Positions 51,981-60,676 are shown, counted from the stretch's first letter. The stretch: DNA of 63,903 nt from Clostridia bacterium (GCA_017399965.1 JAFQAP010000012.1:1-63903); one strand, 5' to 3'. Numbers and translations: made by a program. The notes: generated by a model from the letters alone, not told the origin.

Positions 51981-53225
51981 TTATTCGATGTCTGTTACGG
52001 TAATTTTGCGCACCATAATGGATTTTGCTCTCTTTCCGTCGGGCGCGGTAAGAGTAAAATCGCTGTAGGCAATCACCGCCGTGTCGGGGCCGGTAACGGC
52101 AAGTCCCGTGTTGCAGCAGGAATATTCATAATACTTTGTGTAAACCTGCTCTTTTGGGACCTCTACCACAGGGACGATATCCGACCATTCCTTCCCGAGC
52201 CTATCTTGGGATACCCGCAGATAAACTCCCGGTCTGCCCGATGCCAGAATAATAGTGCCGTCTGCAAGCTTTCTTGTAACGGGAAGTACACCGTAATCGT
52301 AAAAATATTCAGGAGTTTCCCAAGTTTTGCACCCGTCGTAAGAGCGTGTCTGCATCATAATGGGTGCGGGATGCTCGTCATCCCCGGCAACAAAGGGGGA
52401 AAGCGAGCCCGACCGCAAAAAGGCAACGCAGGAACCGTCCTCAACAAATTCCAACGAACACTCCATAAATCCCTCTACGTCTATGGCGGTAGGGGGATTG
52501 AATTTTTCCTCATAAAGAATATGGCTCACGTATTCCCAGGTGTGCCCCATATCAACAGAGCGTAAAATGGCGGTACAACGGCGAAAAGACTCCAAATTAC
52601 CGTTATTATCTATGGCAGGTGCATCTACGGGCATCCAAAGAGTCCCTTCTTTGTCAATCTTCATAGAAAGGCTCATGTGGGGGAAAACACGTATCAAAAA
52701 ACCGTCGTGGTGCAAAACAACGGGCATATTATTCCATATAACGGGACAGTTTTCTTCGATAACTGTGTCGGTGCCCGCTTTTATACGGTACGCCTTAAAT
52801 TCCTTTGCCACACTGTCGCCAAGGGCGGGGGTTAGCTCATCAACGGTGTAAACACCCATACCCGCGGTGCGCAGTCTGCGTTTTTCGGGCAAAGGCGGAA
52901 GAACGGGAAGTGTATCTCTTTTCAAAACTCCGTGTTCGCGGAAACAAAAAATATCTCCGTTGGGTAAGCGTGTCGCTGCGCGCAGCCATTGGTCCTGCCC
53001 GTTTTTAACGGGGGACCAGCTTTCGCCGCCGTCTTTTGAACAGAAAACGGGGTTTTTCTCCTCTTCTCCGAAAGTCAGCCAACTGTCCCGACGGGCGTTA
53101 AAACGGACGTAAAGCGTCCCGTCCTCGGAACAGCGTATCGTCGGGTCCTGATACCCGCCGAACAGTACGGGTTCTTTGGTGCTTTGAGCCACTACCACAG
53201 GTTTTCCAAGGATTATTCTTTTCAT
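51981..53225 (-). CDS. Sialidase-like (BNR/Asp-box) beta-propeller protein
   Basis: 414-residue protein with three Asp-box repeats, CSKDGGESW (about 62-70), RSVDMGHTW (about 225-233) and RSYDGCKTW (about 293-301), the mark of sialidase-type six-bladed propellers. No signal peptide or membrane segment, so it is probably intracellular. The catalytic Tyr-Glu pair and arginine triad of true sialidases cannot be confirmed by eye, so the substrate is open; other Asp-box glycoside hydrolases are possible. Stands alone on the minus strand. Confidence 0.75.
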   Translation of the reverse strand: MKRIILGKPVVVAQSTKEPVLFGGYQDPTIRCSEDGTLYVRFNARRDSWLTFGEEEKNPVFCSKDGGESWSPVKNGQDQWLRAATRLPNGDIFCFREHGVLKRDTLPVLPPLPEKRRLRTAGMGVYTVDELTPALGDSVAKEFKAYRIKAGTDTVIEENCPVIWNNMPVVLHHDGFLIRVFPHMSLSMKIDKEGTLWMPVDAPAIDNNGNLESFRRCTAILRSVDMGHTWEYVSHILYEEKFNPPTAIDVEGFMECSLEFVEDGSCVAFLRSGSLSPFVAGDDEHPAPIMMQTRSYDGCKTWETPEYFYDYGVLPVTRKLADGTIILASGRPGVYLRVSQDRLGKEWSDIVPVVEVPKEQVYTKYYEYSCCNTGLAVTGPDTAVIAYSDFTLTAPDGKRAKSIMVRKITVTDIE

Positions 53226-53388
53226 ATCGCAGAAATTCCTTTTTTATACAGACAGACTTTTCTTGGGGCCATTATAACTTACCACATATAAAAATTCAAG
53301 TTAAAACATTTAAAGTCTTGAAATCGGTTGGAATAAATATTATAATAACAATACACGAATCTTTATTTTTTTTTGGGAGTTTTCGGTT

Positions 53389-54300
53389 ATGAAAGAAAAA
53401 ATACTTGCGTTTATAAACGCTTTGTCTGAAAATAATACGGGATGCGAAGCGGTGGCTTTGTATCAAAACGGCGAAACGGTTATAGAGCATCATTTCGTGC
53501 CTTCCGTACCCCGCCTTATATATTCCCATACAAAAAGCTTTGTTTCCACCGCGGCGGGAATGGCTATCGACGAAGGAAAATTAAGCCTTGACGATAAGAT
53601 ATTGGACCTGTTTCCCGAATATTTGCCCGTTATTACCGACGAAGGTGTGCGGGAAATAACCTTAAGACATTTTCTCACCATGTCTTCGGGCTTGGGCGGA
53701 AATAATCTTATGGGCGCGAACCGCAGAAAAGGGGAAGGTTTCCCCGATTATATGGCGTATATGCTTTCAAAGCCCTTGCAGTATACCCCCGGTGAAAGGT
53801 TCGCATATTCCAATGGGGATACCCATATGGCAGGCTGTATGGTGCAGAGAGCCGTAGGCGAGCCCCTTGTAAAATATCTGGGACGCAAGCTGTTTATGCC
53901 TCTGGAAATAGGTTTTCCCGGCTGGGAGACCGACCCGGACGGAACGGTTTTCGGCGGTACGGGACTGTATCTCACCATTTCCGATATGATGAAATTGGGC
54001 ATACTCTATCTTAACGAGGGTATGTGGAACGGAAAACGCATCCTTTCAAAAGAATGGGTAAAAGCGGCGGGAAGCAAGCAGATATCCACGGGAATCGAGG
54101 ACGTGTGGAGCTCGGATTACGGGTATCAGTTCTGGATGGTACCCGCAAATAAAAACGCCTTCCGCGCAGACGGCGCCTATTGCCAGTATTCCATAGTTTT
54201 GCCGGAGCAAAACGCCGTGGTCGCTACCCAGTGCAGCGAACAAAACGATACCGCAGCCTTTGTAAAACTCCTCCGCGAGTATATAATAGAATCGATATAA
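53389..54300 (+). CDS. Serine hydrolase, beta-lactamase class C/esterase family
   Basis: 303-residue protein of the beta-lactamase fold: SxxK in YSHTKSFVS (Ser46, Lys49), Y-x-N in FAYSNGD (Tyr140) and a small GGTGLYLTISDM segment. No signal peptide, so it would act in the cytoplasm, more like an esterase or amide hydrolase than a drug-resistance enzyme. The hairpin array begins at its stop codon. Confidence 0.85.
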   Translation: MKEKILAFINALSENNTGCEAVALYQNGETVIEHHFVPSVPRLIYSHTKSFVSTAAGMAIDEGKLSLDDKILDLFPEYLPVITDEGVREITLRHFLTMSSGLGGNNLMGANRRKGEGFPDYMAYMLSKPLQYTPGERFAYSNGDTHMAGCMVQRAVGEPLVKYLGRKLFMPLEIGFPGWETDPDGTVFGGTGLYLTISDMMKLGILYLNEGMWNGKRILSKEWVKAAGSKQISTGIEDVWSSDYGYQFWMVPANKNAFRADGAYCQYSIVLPEQNAVVATQCSEQNDTAAFVKLLREYIIESI

Positions 54301-54620
54301 ATCTGCTTGCGCAGATTTTCGATATACACCTGCGGTGTTCGATATGCGCTGACGCGCTCGATATGCTCACTGCGTGAGCGCGGATTTATATCATATCCGA
54401 ACCGACCGAAAGGGCGGTTATATCGAATTTGCCGAAAGGCAAATATATCGAGCCGAGCAGATGGGGTTCCCAGAAACGAGCATTGCGAGTTTTGGGGGTT
54501 CCCGAAGTGGGGCAAACTTTACTTCACTTGGGTGTAAGCCCAAACTTCACTGCGCAGCAACTTCACTTTTGCGTTAGCAAAAACTTCACAGAGCGAAAAA
54601 AGAGCTTCACGGAAAGTTTA
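54300..54620. repeat. Hairpin array, TCGATAT and ACTTCACT flavours side by side
   Basis: First part (to about 54450): different hairpins (AATCTGCTTGCGCAGATT, ACACCTGCGGTGT, GCGCTGACGCGC, GCTCACTGCGTGAGC, AACCGACCGAAAGGGCGGTT, ATTTGCCGAAAGGCAAAT) separated by TCGATAT or its complement ATATCGA. A GGGGTTCCC unit follows (about 54464-54512). The second part (to about 54605) has other hairpins separated by ACTTCACT. No gene is visible. Confidence 0.78.
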
Positions 54621-54644
54621 TTAGAAAAACAGCAAACACCCCGA

Positions 54645-54690
54645 GAAACCGTTGATTTCTCGGGGTGCAATGTTTTTTATGGGGTGTTTT
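54645..54690. repeat. CCCCGAGAAA hairpin of the mosaic family
   Basis: CCCCGAGAAACC-GTTGA-TTTCTCGGGG followed by GGGGTGTTTTTTTCG. It resembles the hairpins at 138-166, 1063-1088 and 22577-22604. It separates the hairpin array from repeat copy B. Confidence 0.7.
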
Positions 54691-54694
54691 TTTC

Positions 54695-54792
54695 GGGGTC
54701 CCCGCAAAAGCGTTTTTTCGTGATATATTTCGTCCGTTGTGGGCGTTTCGTGAAACGCCCCTACCTGCCAAAAAACCTTTTGTGGGGTGATT
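54695..54792. repeat. About 100-bp dispersed repeat, copy B (downstream of the M13 peptidase)
   Basis: Same block order as copy A at 38011-38108: GGGGTCCCCGCAAAAGCG, TATATT, a central hairpin GGGCGTTTCGTGAAACGCCC, then CTTTTGTGGGGTGATT directly at the stop codon of the neighbouring minus-strand gene. Confidence 0.8.
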
Positions 54793-56691
54793 TTACCAAA
54801 TTACAATACGCTTTTCGGGTGCGAGGTACATTCCGTCCGTTTCCTTTACGTCAAAGGTTTTGTACCATTCCTCAAAGTTTCTGGGAGGCATATTTGCGCG
54901 GAGCACGCAAGGACCGTGAACGTCCACGGAAAGGAGCATCTGCAGGTATTCGGGGCGCGCCTTCTGGCACCATACTCTTGCCCAGTTGCTGAAATATTCC
55001 TCGTAGGATACGCCTTCGGTTCTTCCCATAATATCCAGCGTTACGGACATACCGCCGTTATCCGCCATATTTTCACTTACGATAAACGCACCGTTTACCT
55101 TGCCCTGGGGAAGTTCGATACCGTCAAACTGTTCGATCATCTGCTGTACCTTTGCTTCAAATCTCTTGAAATCTTCTTCGGTCCACCAGTCGTTTATATT
55201 ACCGTTTTCATCGCACTTTGCACCGTTGGAGTCAAAAGCGTGGGATATCTCGTGGCCGATAACACCGCCGATACCGCCCAGATTTTCGCTTCTGGTCTGC
55301 TTAAGAGAATAGAAGGGAGCCTGCAGAATAGCCGCAGGGAAGGTGATATCGTTTACAAACGGATCGTAGCAGGCGTTTACCATATGGCCGGGCATTGCCC
55401 AGTTTTCGGGCTCGGTGGGCATATCCAGCTTGCTTAAGGAATCCTCTTCACGAATTGCCTTAAGAGAAAGAACTATATCAAAGAGAGAATCCTCGGGGTT
55501 AAAGGTGAGCTTTTCATATACAGCTCTTACCTTATCGGGATAACCCATCTTAACACCCATTGTGGAAAGCTTGAGAATGGCTTTTTCTCTGGTCTCTTCA
55601 CCCAGAATTTCGTTTGTCTTGATGCGGGTCTTGTAGGTGTCGATGATCTGAAGAACTATCTCGGTAATATCCTTTTTCGCCTCTTCGCCGAAGTATTTAA
55701 CACCGTAGTAAATTCCCACGGGCTCGGAATACAGACCGGAAGCAAGGTTGTATGCAAACTTTTCTATATCCTGCATCTTTGCCACGCCCATAAGCGCACG
55801 GCTGTATGCACCGCCCAGTTCGCGCAGTTCCTCGGAAAGGAAGTTGCAGGCTCTCATAAGTCCCGTTACGTATGCCCAATGCTTGTATTTTTCAAGGTTT
55901 TCGCCGTTGAACAGGGATGCGAATCCCTCAAAATATCTGGGCTCGGTAACAACCACCGTTTCGGGAACGTGACCGAAAAGATCGGTAAGGATCACGCCGA
56001 GATCAAGGGTGGAAAGCATATCGGAAACCTTGGCGGTATCCATGGGGTTGTACATTTCCACGTATCTGGACCATTCTTCGCTGGTCTTTGCAAGAGAACC
56101 GATAACTTCGTCAAACGCCAAAGCATCGTTAACATACAGTTCCTGCTGCTCGGGGGTAAGGTCGGTCTGCGCCATAACCGCCTTGGCTACGTTTGTCCAT
56201 ATGCCGATTATCTGCGCCTTCTGCGCCGCCATTTCGGGCTTGTAGTAAGAAGCATCGGGCAGGATAACGCTTGCGCCCTGAATGTATACCAGACGGCGCT
56301 TGGTGTTTTTCATATCGGTATCAACGCCGATATTGATAGGGGTAGGAATTCCCTTTAAAGAAAGTGTTTTGTAAAGACGGCAGAACTCCTCGGTGGTTTT
56401 AACCTCTTCAAGTACAGCGAGGTTTTTGAGCGCGGGGGTAATGCCGTGCTGTGCCTTTCTGTCTGCGTCCTTTGCAACAGCGTACAGCTCACATGCTCTC
56501 TTAAGATAATCGTTGGGATATGATTTACTCTCGGACATAGTCTCGAATTCGTCCATCATTATCTTTTCAACACCGTCCGCCAGCTCGGTAAAACCGCCTG
56601 CGGTGGGCTTATCGTCGGGGATAACCAGTTTATCCAAAGCCTCCCGGTTGACGTAGTTATAAAGATCGTCTTGTATTCTAATGTTTTCCAT
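54793..56691 (-). CDS. M13-family zinc metallopeptidase
   Basis: 632-residue neprilysin/PepO-type endopeptidase. Zinc site HEISH (480-484) within GGVIGHEISHAFDSNG, third ligand Glu540 in SENMADNGGMS, and the C-terminal transition-state histidine in DVHGP. The large helical first half (1-400) closes the active site so that only short peptides enter. No signal peptide, so it acts inside the cell, like lactococcal PepO. AGGAGG precedes the ATG. Transcribed alone. Confidence 0.93.
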   Translation of the reverse strand: MENIRIQDDLYNYVNREALDKLVIPDDKPTAGGFTELADGVEKIMMDEFETMSESKSYPNDYLKRACELYAVAKDADRKAQHGITPALKNLAVLEEVKTTEEFCRLYKTLSLKGIPTPINIGVDTDMKNTKRRLVYIQGASVILPDASYYKPEMAAQKAQIIGIWTNVAKAVMAQTDLTPEQQELYVNDALAFDEVIGSLAKTSEEWSRYVEMYNPMDTAKVSDMLSTLDLGVILTDLFGHVPETVVVTEPRYFEGFASLFNGENLEKYKHWAYVTGLMRACNFLSEELRELGGAYSRALMGVAKMQDIEKFAYNLASGLYSEPVGIYYGVKYFGEEAKKDITEIVLQIIDTYKTRIKTNEILGEETREKAILKLSTMGVKMGYPDKVRAVYEKLTFNPEDSLFDIVLSLKAIREEDSLSKLDMPTEPENWAMPGHMVNACYDPFVNDITFPAAILQAPFYSLKQTRSENLGGIGGVIGHEISHAFDSNGAKCDENGNINDWWTEEDFKRFEAKVQQMIEQFDGIELPQGKVNGAFIVSENMADNGGMSVTLDIMGRTEGVSYEEYFSNWARVWCQKARPEYLQMLLSVDVHGPCVLRANMPPRNFEEWYKTFDVKETDGMYLAPEKRIVIW

Positions 56692-56801
56692 AAGTGCCTC
56701 CTGTGAAAATTGATAGGTGTTCTGGAATATTATACCACCAAATAATTAAAATGGCAAGATGTGTTGGGAGAAGTTTAGGTTAGCGCTCAAGGAGCGCAGT
56801 A

Positions 56802-58430
56802 TTAACTTGATTTCCTATACGTGTTCAAATACTCTTCAGCAAGATTACGTGTATCGGTGAAGGAAAGCGGTACGTAAATTCTGCGGCTTGATTCATACAC
56901 GCCGTCAAGCTCAATCATTTCAAACTCTTCATAAAAAGCGGATTTGTCGGCGTTTTTCAGCTCGTTGCAATATGTGTTTATTAACTCTTCCATACATTCT
57001 TCGGGCAATTCGCACCACCTTCCGTAAACACTGCCGGAATAAAAATATCGTATTGCGGGATTATCCGGCTTTGTTTTTTGCAGGGAGTGCAAATACGTAT
57101 CGCTTTTTAAAAATTCAATGTAAAACGCATCAAACACCGGATCGCTCAAATGGCTGTAATATCGTGATGAATACGAGCCGTCCTTTAATTTGTAACCAAA
57201 ATGAATGACATCCCATAAATCCGCAAGGCATTCGGGCTCTTTGTAAGGCTGCGACTGTTTGTCGGGCAGATATCCCTCTTTGAACAGATCTAACAGCGTT
57301 TCGTGCAGCTCAATACAGTTTTCGAAATCCTCCTCGGTTTCGAAACTCTCAATAGAATCCAAAAAGAAATAAACGCTTTCAATTTCCTCTGCATCGGGTA
57401 AGATATACGCATCATACCGGGCTTTTGCGGGAATACCGCCCAAAACCAAGGTGCAAGAAATAACTATGGATAAAGCAGTTAAGCCCATACGTAATTTAAG
57501 CTTGTTTTTGCGGAAAGCAAGAAAAGCAAGTAATGCTGCTGCCGATAATACAATAACGGAAAAGCAAAAAACGTATAATAACGACATTTTGTTTGTGGTC
57601 ATAAAGGGACGCGATAATACGAATCCGCAGGAAAGAGAGATTGATAAGATTACTATTATCTTATAAACGGTTGAAACTGCAGATGAGTTTATTGCGCCGC
57701 ATTTCTTTTTCAGAAACCACGTAAGCACGAAAAGTCCGATGACAACACCTGCTACAGTAAGAAAAACCCACGGACGATTGATCGATGCGCCCGACATGAT
57801 AAACAGATTATAATGCAGGGGATTCCAATCAGTATAAGGCTCAAAAGAGCTGACATAGTAAACTCCGTGGCATCCCCAGCTTATGATGATCGGGGCAAAA
57901 TTAAAGGCTAAAAAACCGGCAAAGTACCAAATCACGGACCTTGCGGCAAAATACAGACAGGAACAGATTATTATCCAAACAAAAACCAAAACGCATAAAG
58001 CGGCGCAGGTGAGCAGAATGGAAGTAAGCGGCACGTTAAACCAGGGCGAAATTAACGAGCAAATTGCGAATACCAGCATTTGCGCTATCACATATAAGCA
58101 AAGAGGAATCCACAATGCAAGTATTTTTAATTGCGCCGATACACGGTTTTCGGCTCCGTCCGACTCACCACCGTTAATTTTCATCAGACAAAGCGGCGTC
58201 ATAACGGAAAGCAGGATAAAAACACCTGTCAAAGACAAACCGATAAAAATAATATATAAGTCGTCTGCATTAATGTAATCATTCCCGCGGGCAAATAAAA
58301 ACGGAACAAAAAATAAATTGGATATAACAAACAAAAGCGATAAGATAATATAAAGCGGAATGCGGTACAGGGAGAAACTTCTGCGCATTAAAGAATTGAA
58401 GGCTTGATGGATTTTGGGTTTGTTTTTCAT
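56802..58430 (-). CDS. Polytopic membrane protein, possibly ABC-2-type permease-like
   Basis: 542 residues with about nine membrane segments in the first 340, then a soluble, mostly helical C-terminal domain of about 190 residues (ESVYFFLDSIESFETEEDFENCIELHETLL...). Layout (four to six segments in groups with external loops) is like permease subunits without their own ATPase, and no ATPase gene is nearby. Family not recognised, so the call is tentative. No signal of regulation is visible. Confidence 0.6.
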   Translation of the reverse strand: MKNKPKIHQAFNSLMRRSFSLYRIPLYIILSLLFVISNLFFVPFLFARGNDYINADDLYIIFIGLSLTGVFILLSVMTPLCLMKINGGESDGAENRVSAQLKILALWIPLCLYVIAQMLVFAICSLISPWFNVPLTSILLTCAALCVLVFVWIIICSCLYFAARSVIWYFAGFLAFNFAPIIISWGCHGVYYVSSFEPYTDWNPLHYNLFIMSGASINRPWVFLTVAGVVIGLFVLTWFLKKKCGAINSSAVSTVYKIIVILSISLSCGFVLSRPFMTTNKMSLLYVFCFSVIVLSAAALLAFLAFRKNKLKLRMGLTALSIVISCTLVLGGIPAKARYDAYILPDAEEIESVYFFLDSIESFETEEDFENCIELHETLLDLFKEGYLPDKQSQPYKEPECLADLWDVIHFGYKLKDGSYSSRYYSHLSDPVFDAFYIEFLKSDTYLHSLQKTKPDNPAIRYFYSGSVYGRWCELPEECMEELINTYCNELKNADKSAFYEEFEMIELDGVYESSRRIYVPLSFTDTRNLAEEYLNTYRKSS

Positions 58431-58477
58431 ATTTTCACCACCTTGGGTGTATTATAGCACAAAACTAATAAGAAATC

Positions 58478-58668
58478 AAGGCGGAGCCTTGTATATAGAA
58501 ACGAAGCATCGACTTCGTCGAAATGAAGCATTGCGCCTCGGCGCAATATGAAGCGCTCGCTTACGCTCCCATGAAGCGAAGCGTTCCGTATCGTTGCGAA
58601 GCAACATTTCATTAGCGAAGCGTCTTCATAGGCGTAGCCGACTTCATGTTCCGCAAGGAACGCTTCGT
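58478..58668. repeat. Hairpin array, ATGAAGC flavour
   Basis: Different hairpins (ATTGCGCCTCGGCGCAAT, GTTGCGAAGCAAC, GGCGTAGCC, TTCCGCAAGGAA and others) separated by ATGAAGC or CATGAAG words. An open frame runs through on the minus strand (58427-58768) but encodes only repeat-derived sequence and is not called as a gene. Confidence 0.75.
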
Positions 58669-58670
58669 TC

Positions 58671-58721
58671 GCACCAAAAAGAAAAGACCTCATACGAGGT
58701 CTTTTCTTTTTGGTGCGGGTG
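58671..58721 (-). other. Terminator hairpin and possible tRNA-Leu 3' fragment (putative element boundary)
   Basis: GCACCAAAAAGAAAAGACCTC and its complement form a 21-bp stem with loop ATAC. Minus-strand reading of the right end gives CACCCGCACCAAAAAGAAAAG: CACCCGCACCA is the 3' acceptor end plus CCA typical of tRNA-Leu, and the following ACCAAAAAGAAAAG is identical to the sequence right after the intact tRNA-Val (18230). Upstream of these 11 bases the tRNA sequence is missing. This is what remains at one side when an element inserts into a tRNA 3' end. Confidence 0.5.
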
Positions 58722-58846
58722 TTCATAACGGACTTGATTAAAAAGTATTGAAATACCGGCAGAAACACACATATTTTTCACTCACACATTTGTGTATTTC
58801 AAAGTTTCTTCGTAAAATAAAATTACAGAAACGAGGAAACAAGATT

Positions 58847-59146
58847 ATGTCAAAATTTATTGAAGAATTCTATTACGGTAACATCGATCCCCAAGCAAGA
58901 AGCACCAAGCAGAACAAGACAGTTCAGAAGCAAATGGAAGTTCTAATGCTTAATGAGGAGTTTTTAACCGAAGCTCTCACGGGGGAAAACAAAAAGAAGT
59001 TTCTTGATTTCGTTAATGCTTGGAGTATCGTCAACGGAGAATCGAATCTTGATAGCTTTATTATGGGATTTCGATTAGGAGCCAACTTTACATATGATAC
59101 TTTCGTATCAACCGAAACACCGTTTAAGGATTTGCTGAAGGAGTGA
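58847..59146 (+). CDS. DUF6809 family protein
   Basis: 99-residue soluble helical protein with the family start SKFIEEFYYGNIDPQARS and the end FIMGFRLGANFTYDTF. Family members are small proteins of mobile elements and defence-rich regions in Clostridia; function unknown. The ATG at 58847 (GAGGAAAC box) is preferred to an upstream in-frame TTG. Starts a three-gene plus-strand unit with the next small ORF and TnpV. Confidence 0.85.
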   Translation: MSKFIEEFYYGNIDPQARSTKQNKTVQKQMEVLMLNEEFLTEALTGENKKKFLDFVNAWSIVNGESNLDSFIMGFRLGANFTYDTFVSTETPFKDLLKE

Positions 59147-59151
59147 AAGAT

Positions 59152-59412
59152 ATGTCAAAGAAGTATTACATAGCTCTTGATGATTACGAGCGAGGAACCA
59201 TTATCAACTGCCTTAACGAAAAGAGAAACAACCTTATTGCAGACGGCAAATACACCGATGCAGTTGATGAAGTGTTACTCAAAATTATTAACGCAAAACA
59301 AAAGAAATTCAAAGTGATTTATAAGGAGTCTTATTTATGGAAAAGCGTATTTACAATGAACAAACGGGTATCAGTTACACTTTGCAAGGCGATTATTACT
59401 TGCCTGATCTGA
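59152..59412 (+). CDS. Small hypothetical protein of the mobile element
   Basis: 86 residues, beginning KKYYIALDDYERGTIINCLNEKRN; helical, soluble, similar in style to small proteins near TnpV/DUF6809 genes. The last 25 codons overlap the start of tnpV in another frame, so this tail may not be ancestral. Starts five bases after the DUF6809 stop. Function unknown. Confidence 0.65.
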   Translation: MSKKYYIALDDYERGTIINCLNEKRNNLIADGKYTDAVDEVLLKIINAKQKKFKVIYKESYLWKSVFTMNKRVSVTLCKAIITCLI

Positions 59413-59711
59413 AACTCCCCGACCAAGAAGATAAGCCCATCGGCTTGTGGGGACAGCGACATCTTAGATACATAAAGCAACATAGGAAAATCCTTTACAC
59501 TAATCTTTTAACAAGTGGTAAATTGAATGATTATCTTTTTGAAATAGATAAATATGCTGAAAGTTTATTTGAAAGCTTATTTCCCTTGTATAAGCAGAAA
59601 TATGGGGTTACAGAGCAATTAAAAGCAACAAATCAGCAGGAGTGGATAAATCGTTCTAATTCGGTAATGGGAATGATTAGGGAAATACTAAATCAAGAGA
59701 TAAATAAATAA
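59337..59711 (+). CDS. tnpV: TnpV, transposon-encoded protein
   Basis: 124-residue protein of the TnpV family carried by Tn4451/Tn4453-type mobilisable transposons of Clostridia. Signature: YYLPDLKLPDQEDKPIGLWG, RHLRYIKQHRKILYTNLL and GVTEQLKATNQQEWINR. The role of TnpV in transposition is not defined, but it marks integrated elements. GGAG precedes the ATG. Here no serine recombinase (TnpX) is in view; it would be outside the window if present. Confidence 0.9.
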   Translation: MEKRIYNEQTGISYTLQGDYYLPDLKLPDQEDKPIGLWGQRHLRYIKQHRKILYTNLLTSGKLNDYLFEIDKYAESLFESLFPLYKQKYGVTEQLKATNQQEWINRSNSVMGMIREILNQEINK

Positions 59712-59715
59712 AAGT

Positions 59716-59746
59716 AAATCGGCAGGACTTACAATCCTGCCGATTT
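59716..59746. terminator. Bidirectional terminator between tnpV and the restriction-like operon
   Basis: Stem AAATCGGCAGGA / TCCTGCCGATTT with a seven-base loop, between convergent genes. Confidence 0.88.
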
Positions 59747-59747
59747 A

Positions 59748-60665
59748 TTATATGTTGTGTCTTTTTATATACTCTATTATGTCATTGTCAATAAGTACTT
59801 TATCATATTCTTCTAAATGTATTTTTTCGCCCGCAATATCAGAAACCACGGATTTTATAAATTTATTAAATTCAGGGTTGGTTTCTGATAATTTGTCAAC
59901 CGTATCCCAATCTATAGCTTCATTATATTTGGCTGGAAATAAAATTTCGCTTTGCTCTATACTTTCAGGGTTGAGTTTTATAAATCCGATGCCAAATGCA
60001 TTATTTAACCGAAGCATTTCCTCTTGTAGTTCAGGATCATCAGCATAGCTTAATGCGACTAAATATCCTTCATTAGCCCAACTTGAATTTGATACTGCCT
60101 GAAAATAATATTCTCTAAGATTTGAAAAATTAACTTTAATTTTCATTTCAAAAGAAAACAACCTATACTGGCAATCGTTAAAAGAATTTATCAACTTGAT
60201 TGTATCATCACCAAAACTTTTATATGGAAAATATAGTCCCACCAAGTCTGGATGCAACCATTCGTTCATTCCACGCTTTTTCTTTCTTGATTTTTCGTGA
60301 TGAATAGTTTTTGTTACACAGTTAAAGTGGGAATCAACATAAACAAATGATGAAAGCAATGGATGTAAATCTCTTTCGTTAAAGGAAGTTTTTTCTTCCA
60401 CCTGCAACTGTTCACTTTTAACGGTTACTTTCCTGTCTTTAATATAAAAAGTTGCGGGACGCTTACTGATTTGGCTAAATTTTGTATTTGGATTATCTCT
60501 AATATCAAGATATAATCTTGCCGCAAGTGTTTTAATTGGAGTTTTTCCGGTTGATGCAAGTTTTGATCTAAATCCAAATTCTTCGGATTTATCCCATATT
60601 TGAGAAATAGTCAAAGGACCATTGTGTTTTTCTAATGTTTGGTATACTAACTCTAAAAAAGTCAT
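59748..60665 (-). CDS. HARE-HTH protein with PD-(D/E)XK-like nuclease domain
   Basis: 305 residues. The N-terminal 75 match the HARE-HTH domain found in restriction and chromatin proteins (TFLELVYQTLEKHNGPLTIS, then TLAARLYLDIRDNP). Residues about 135-230 look like a PD-(D/E)XK core: HPDLVGL with Asp140 and SFEMKIKV with Glu173 and Lys175. This is the layout of HrgA/COG2958-type proteins that accompany restriction-modification genes. Last gene of the minus-strand operon, 11 bp after the small nuclease gene. Confidence 0.78.
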   Translation of the reverse strand: MTFLELVYQTLEKHNGPLTISQIWDKSEEFGFRSKLASTGKTPIKTLAARLYLDIRDNPNTKFSQISKRPATFYIKDRKVTVKSEQLQVEEKTSFNERDLHPLLSSFVYVDSHFNCVTKTIHHEKSRKKKRGMNEWLHPDLVGLYFPYKSFGDDTIKLINSFNDCQYRLFSFEMKIKVNFSNLREYYFQAVSNSSWANEGYLVALSYADDPELQEEMLRLNNAFGIGFIKLNPESIEQSEILFPAKYNEAIDWDTVDKLSETNPEFNKFIKSVVSDIAGEKIHLEEYDKVLIDNDIIEYIKRHNI

Positions 60666-60676
60666 GTTTATTCACC

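Noticed and set aside
54300..54620. CRISPR array
   Set aside because: The repeated word is only 7-8 bp, the variable parts are self-complementary and of uneven length (8-20 bp), and there are no cas genes. It does not fit repeat-spacer geometry.
58671..58721. Intact tRNA-Leu
   Set aside because: Only the last 11 bases match; no anticodon arm, T-arm or D-arm can be drawn from the adjoining sequence. The long inverted repeat alone could also explain part of the match.
58427..58768. 113-codon minus-strand open frame
   Set aside because: It is made wholly of hairpin-array and terminator sequence and has no ribosome-binding site.
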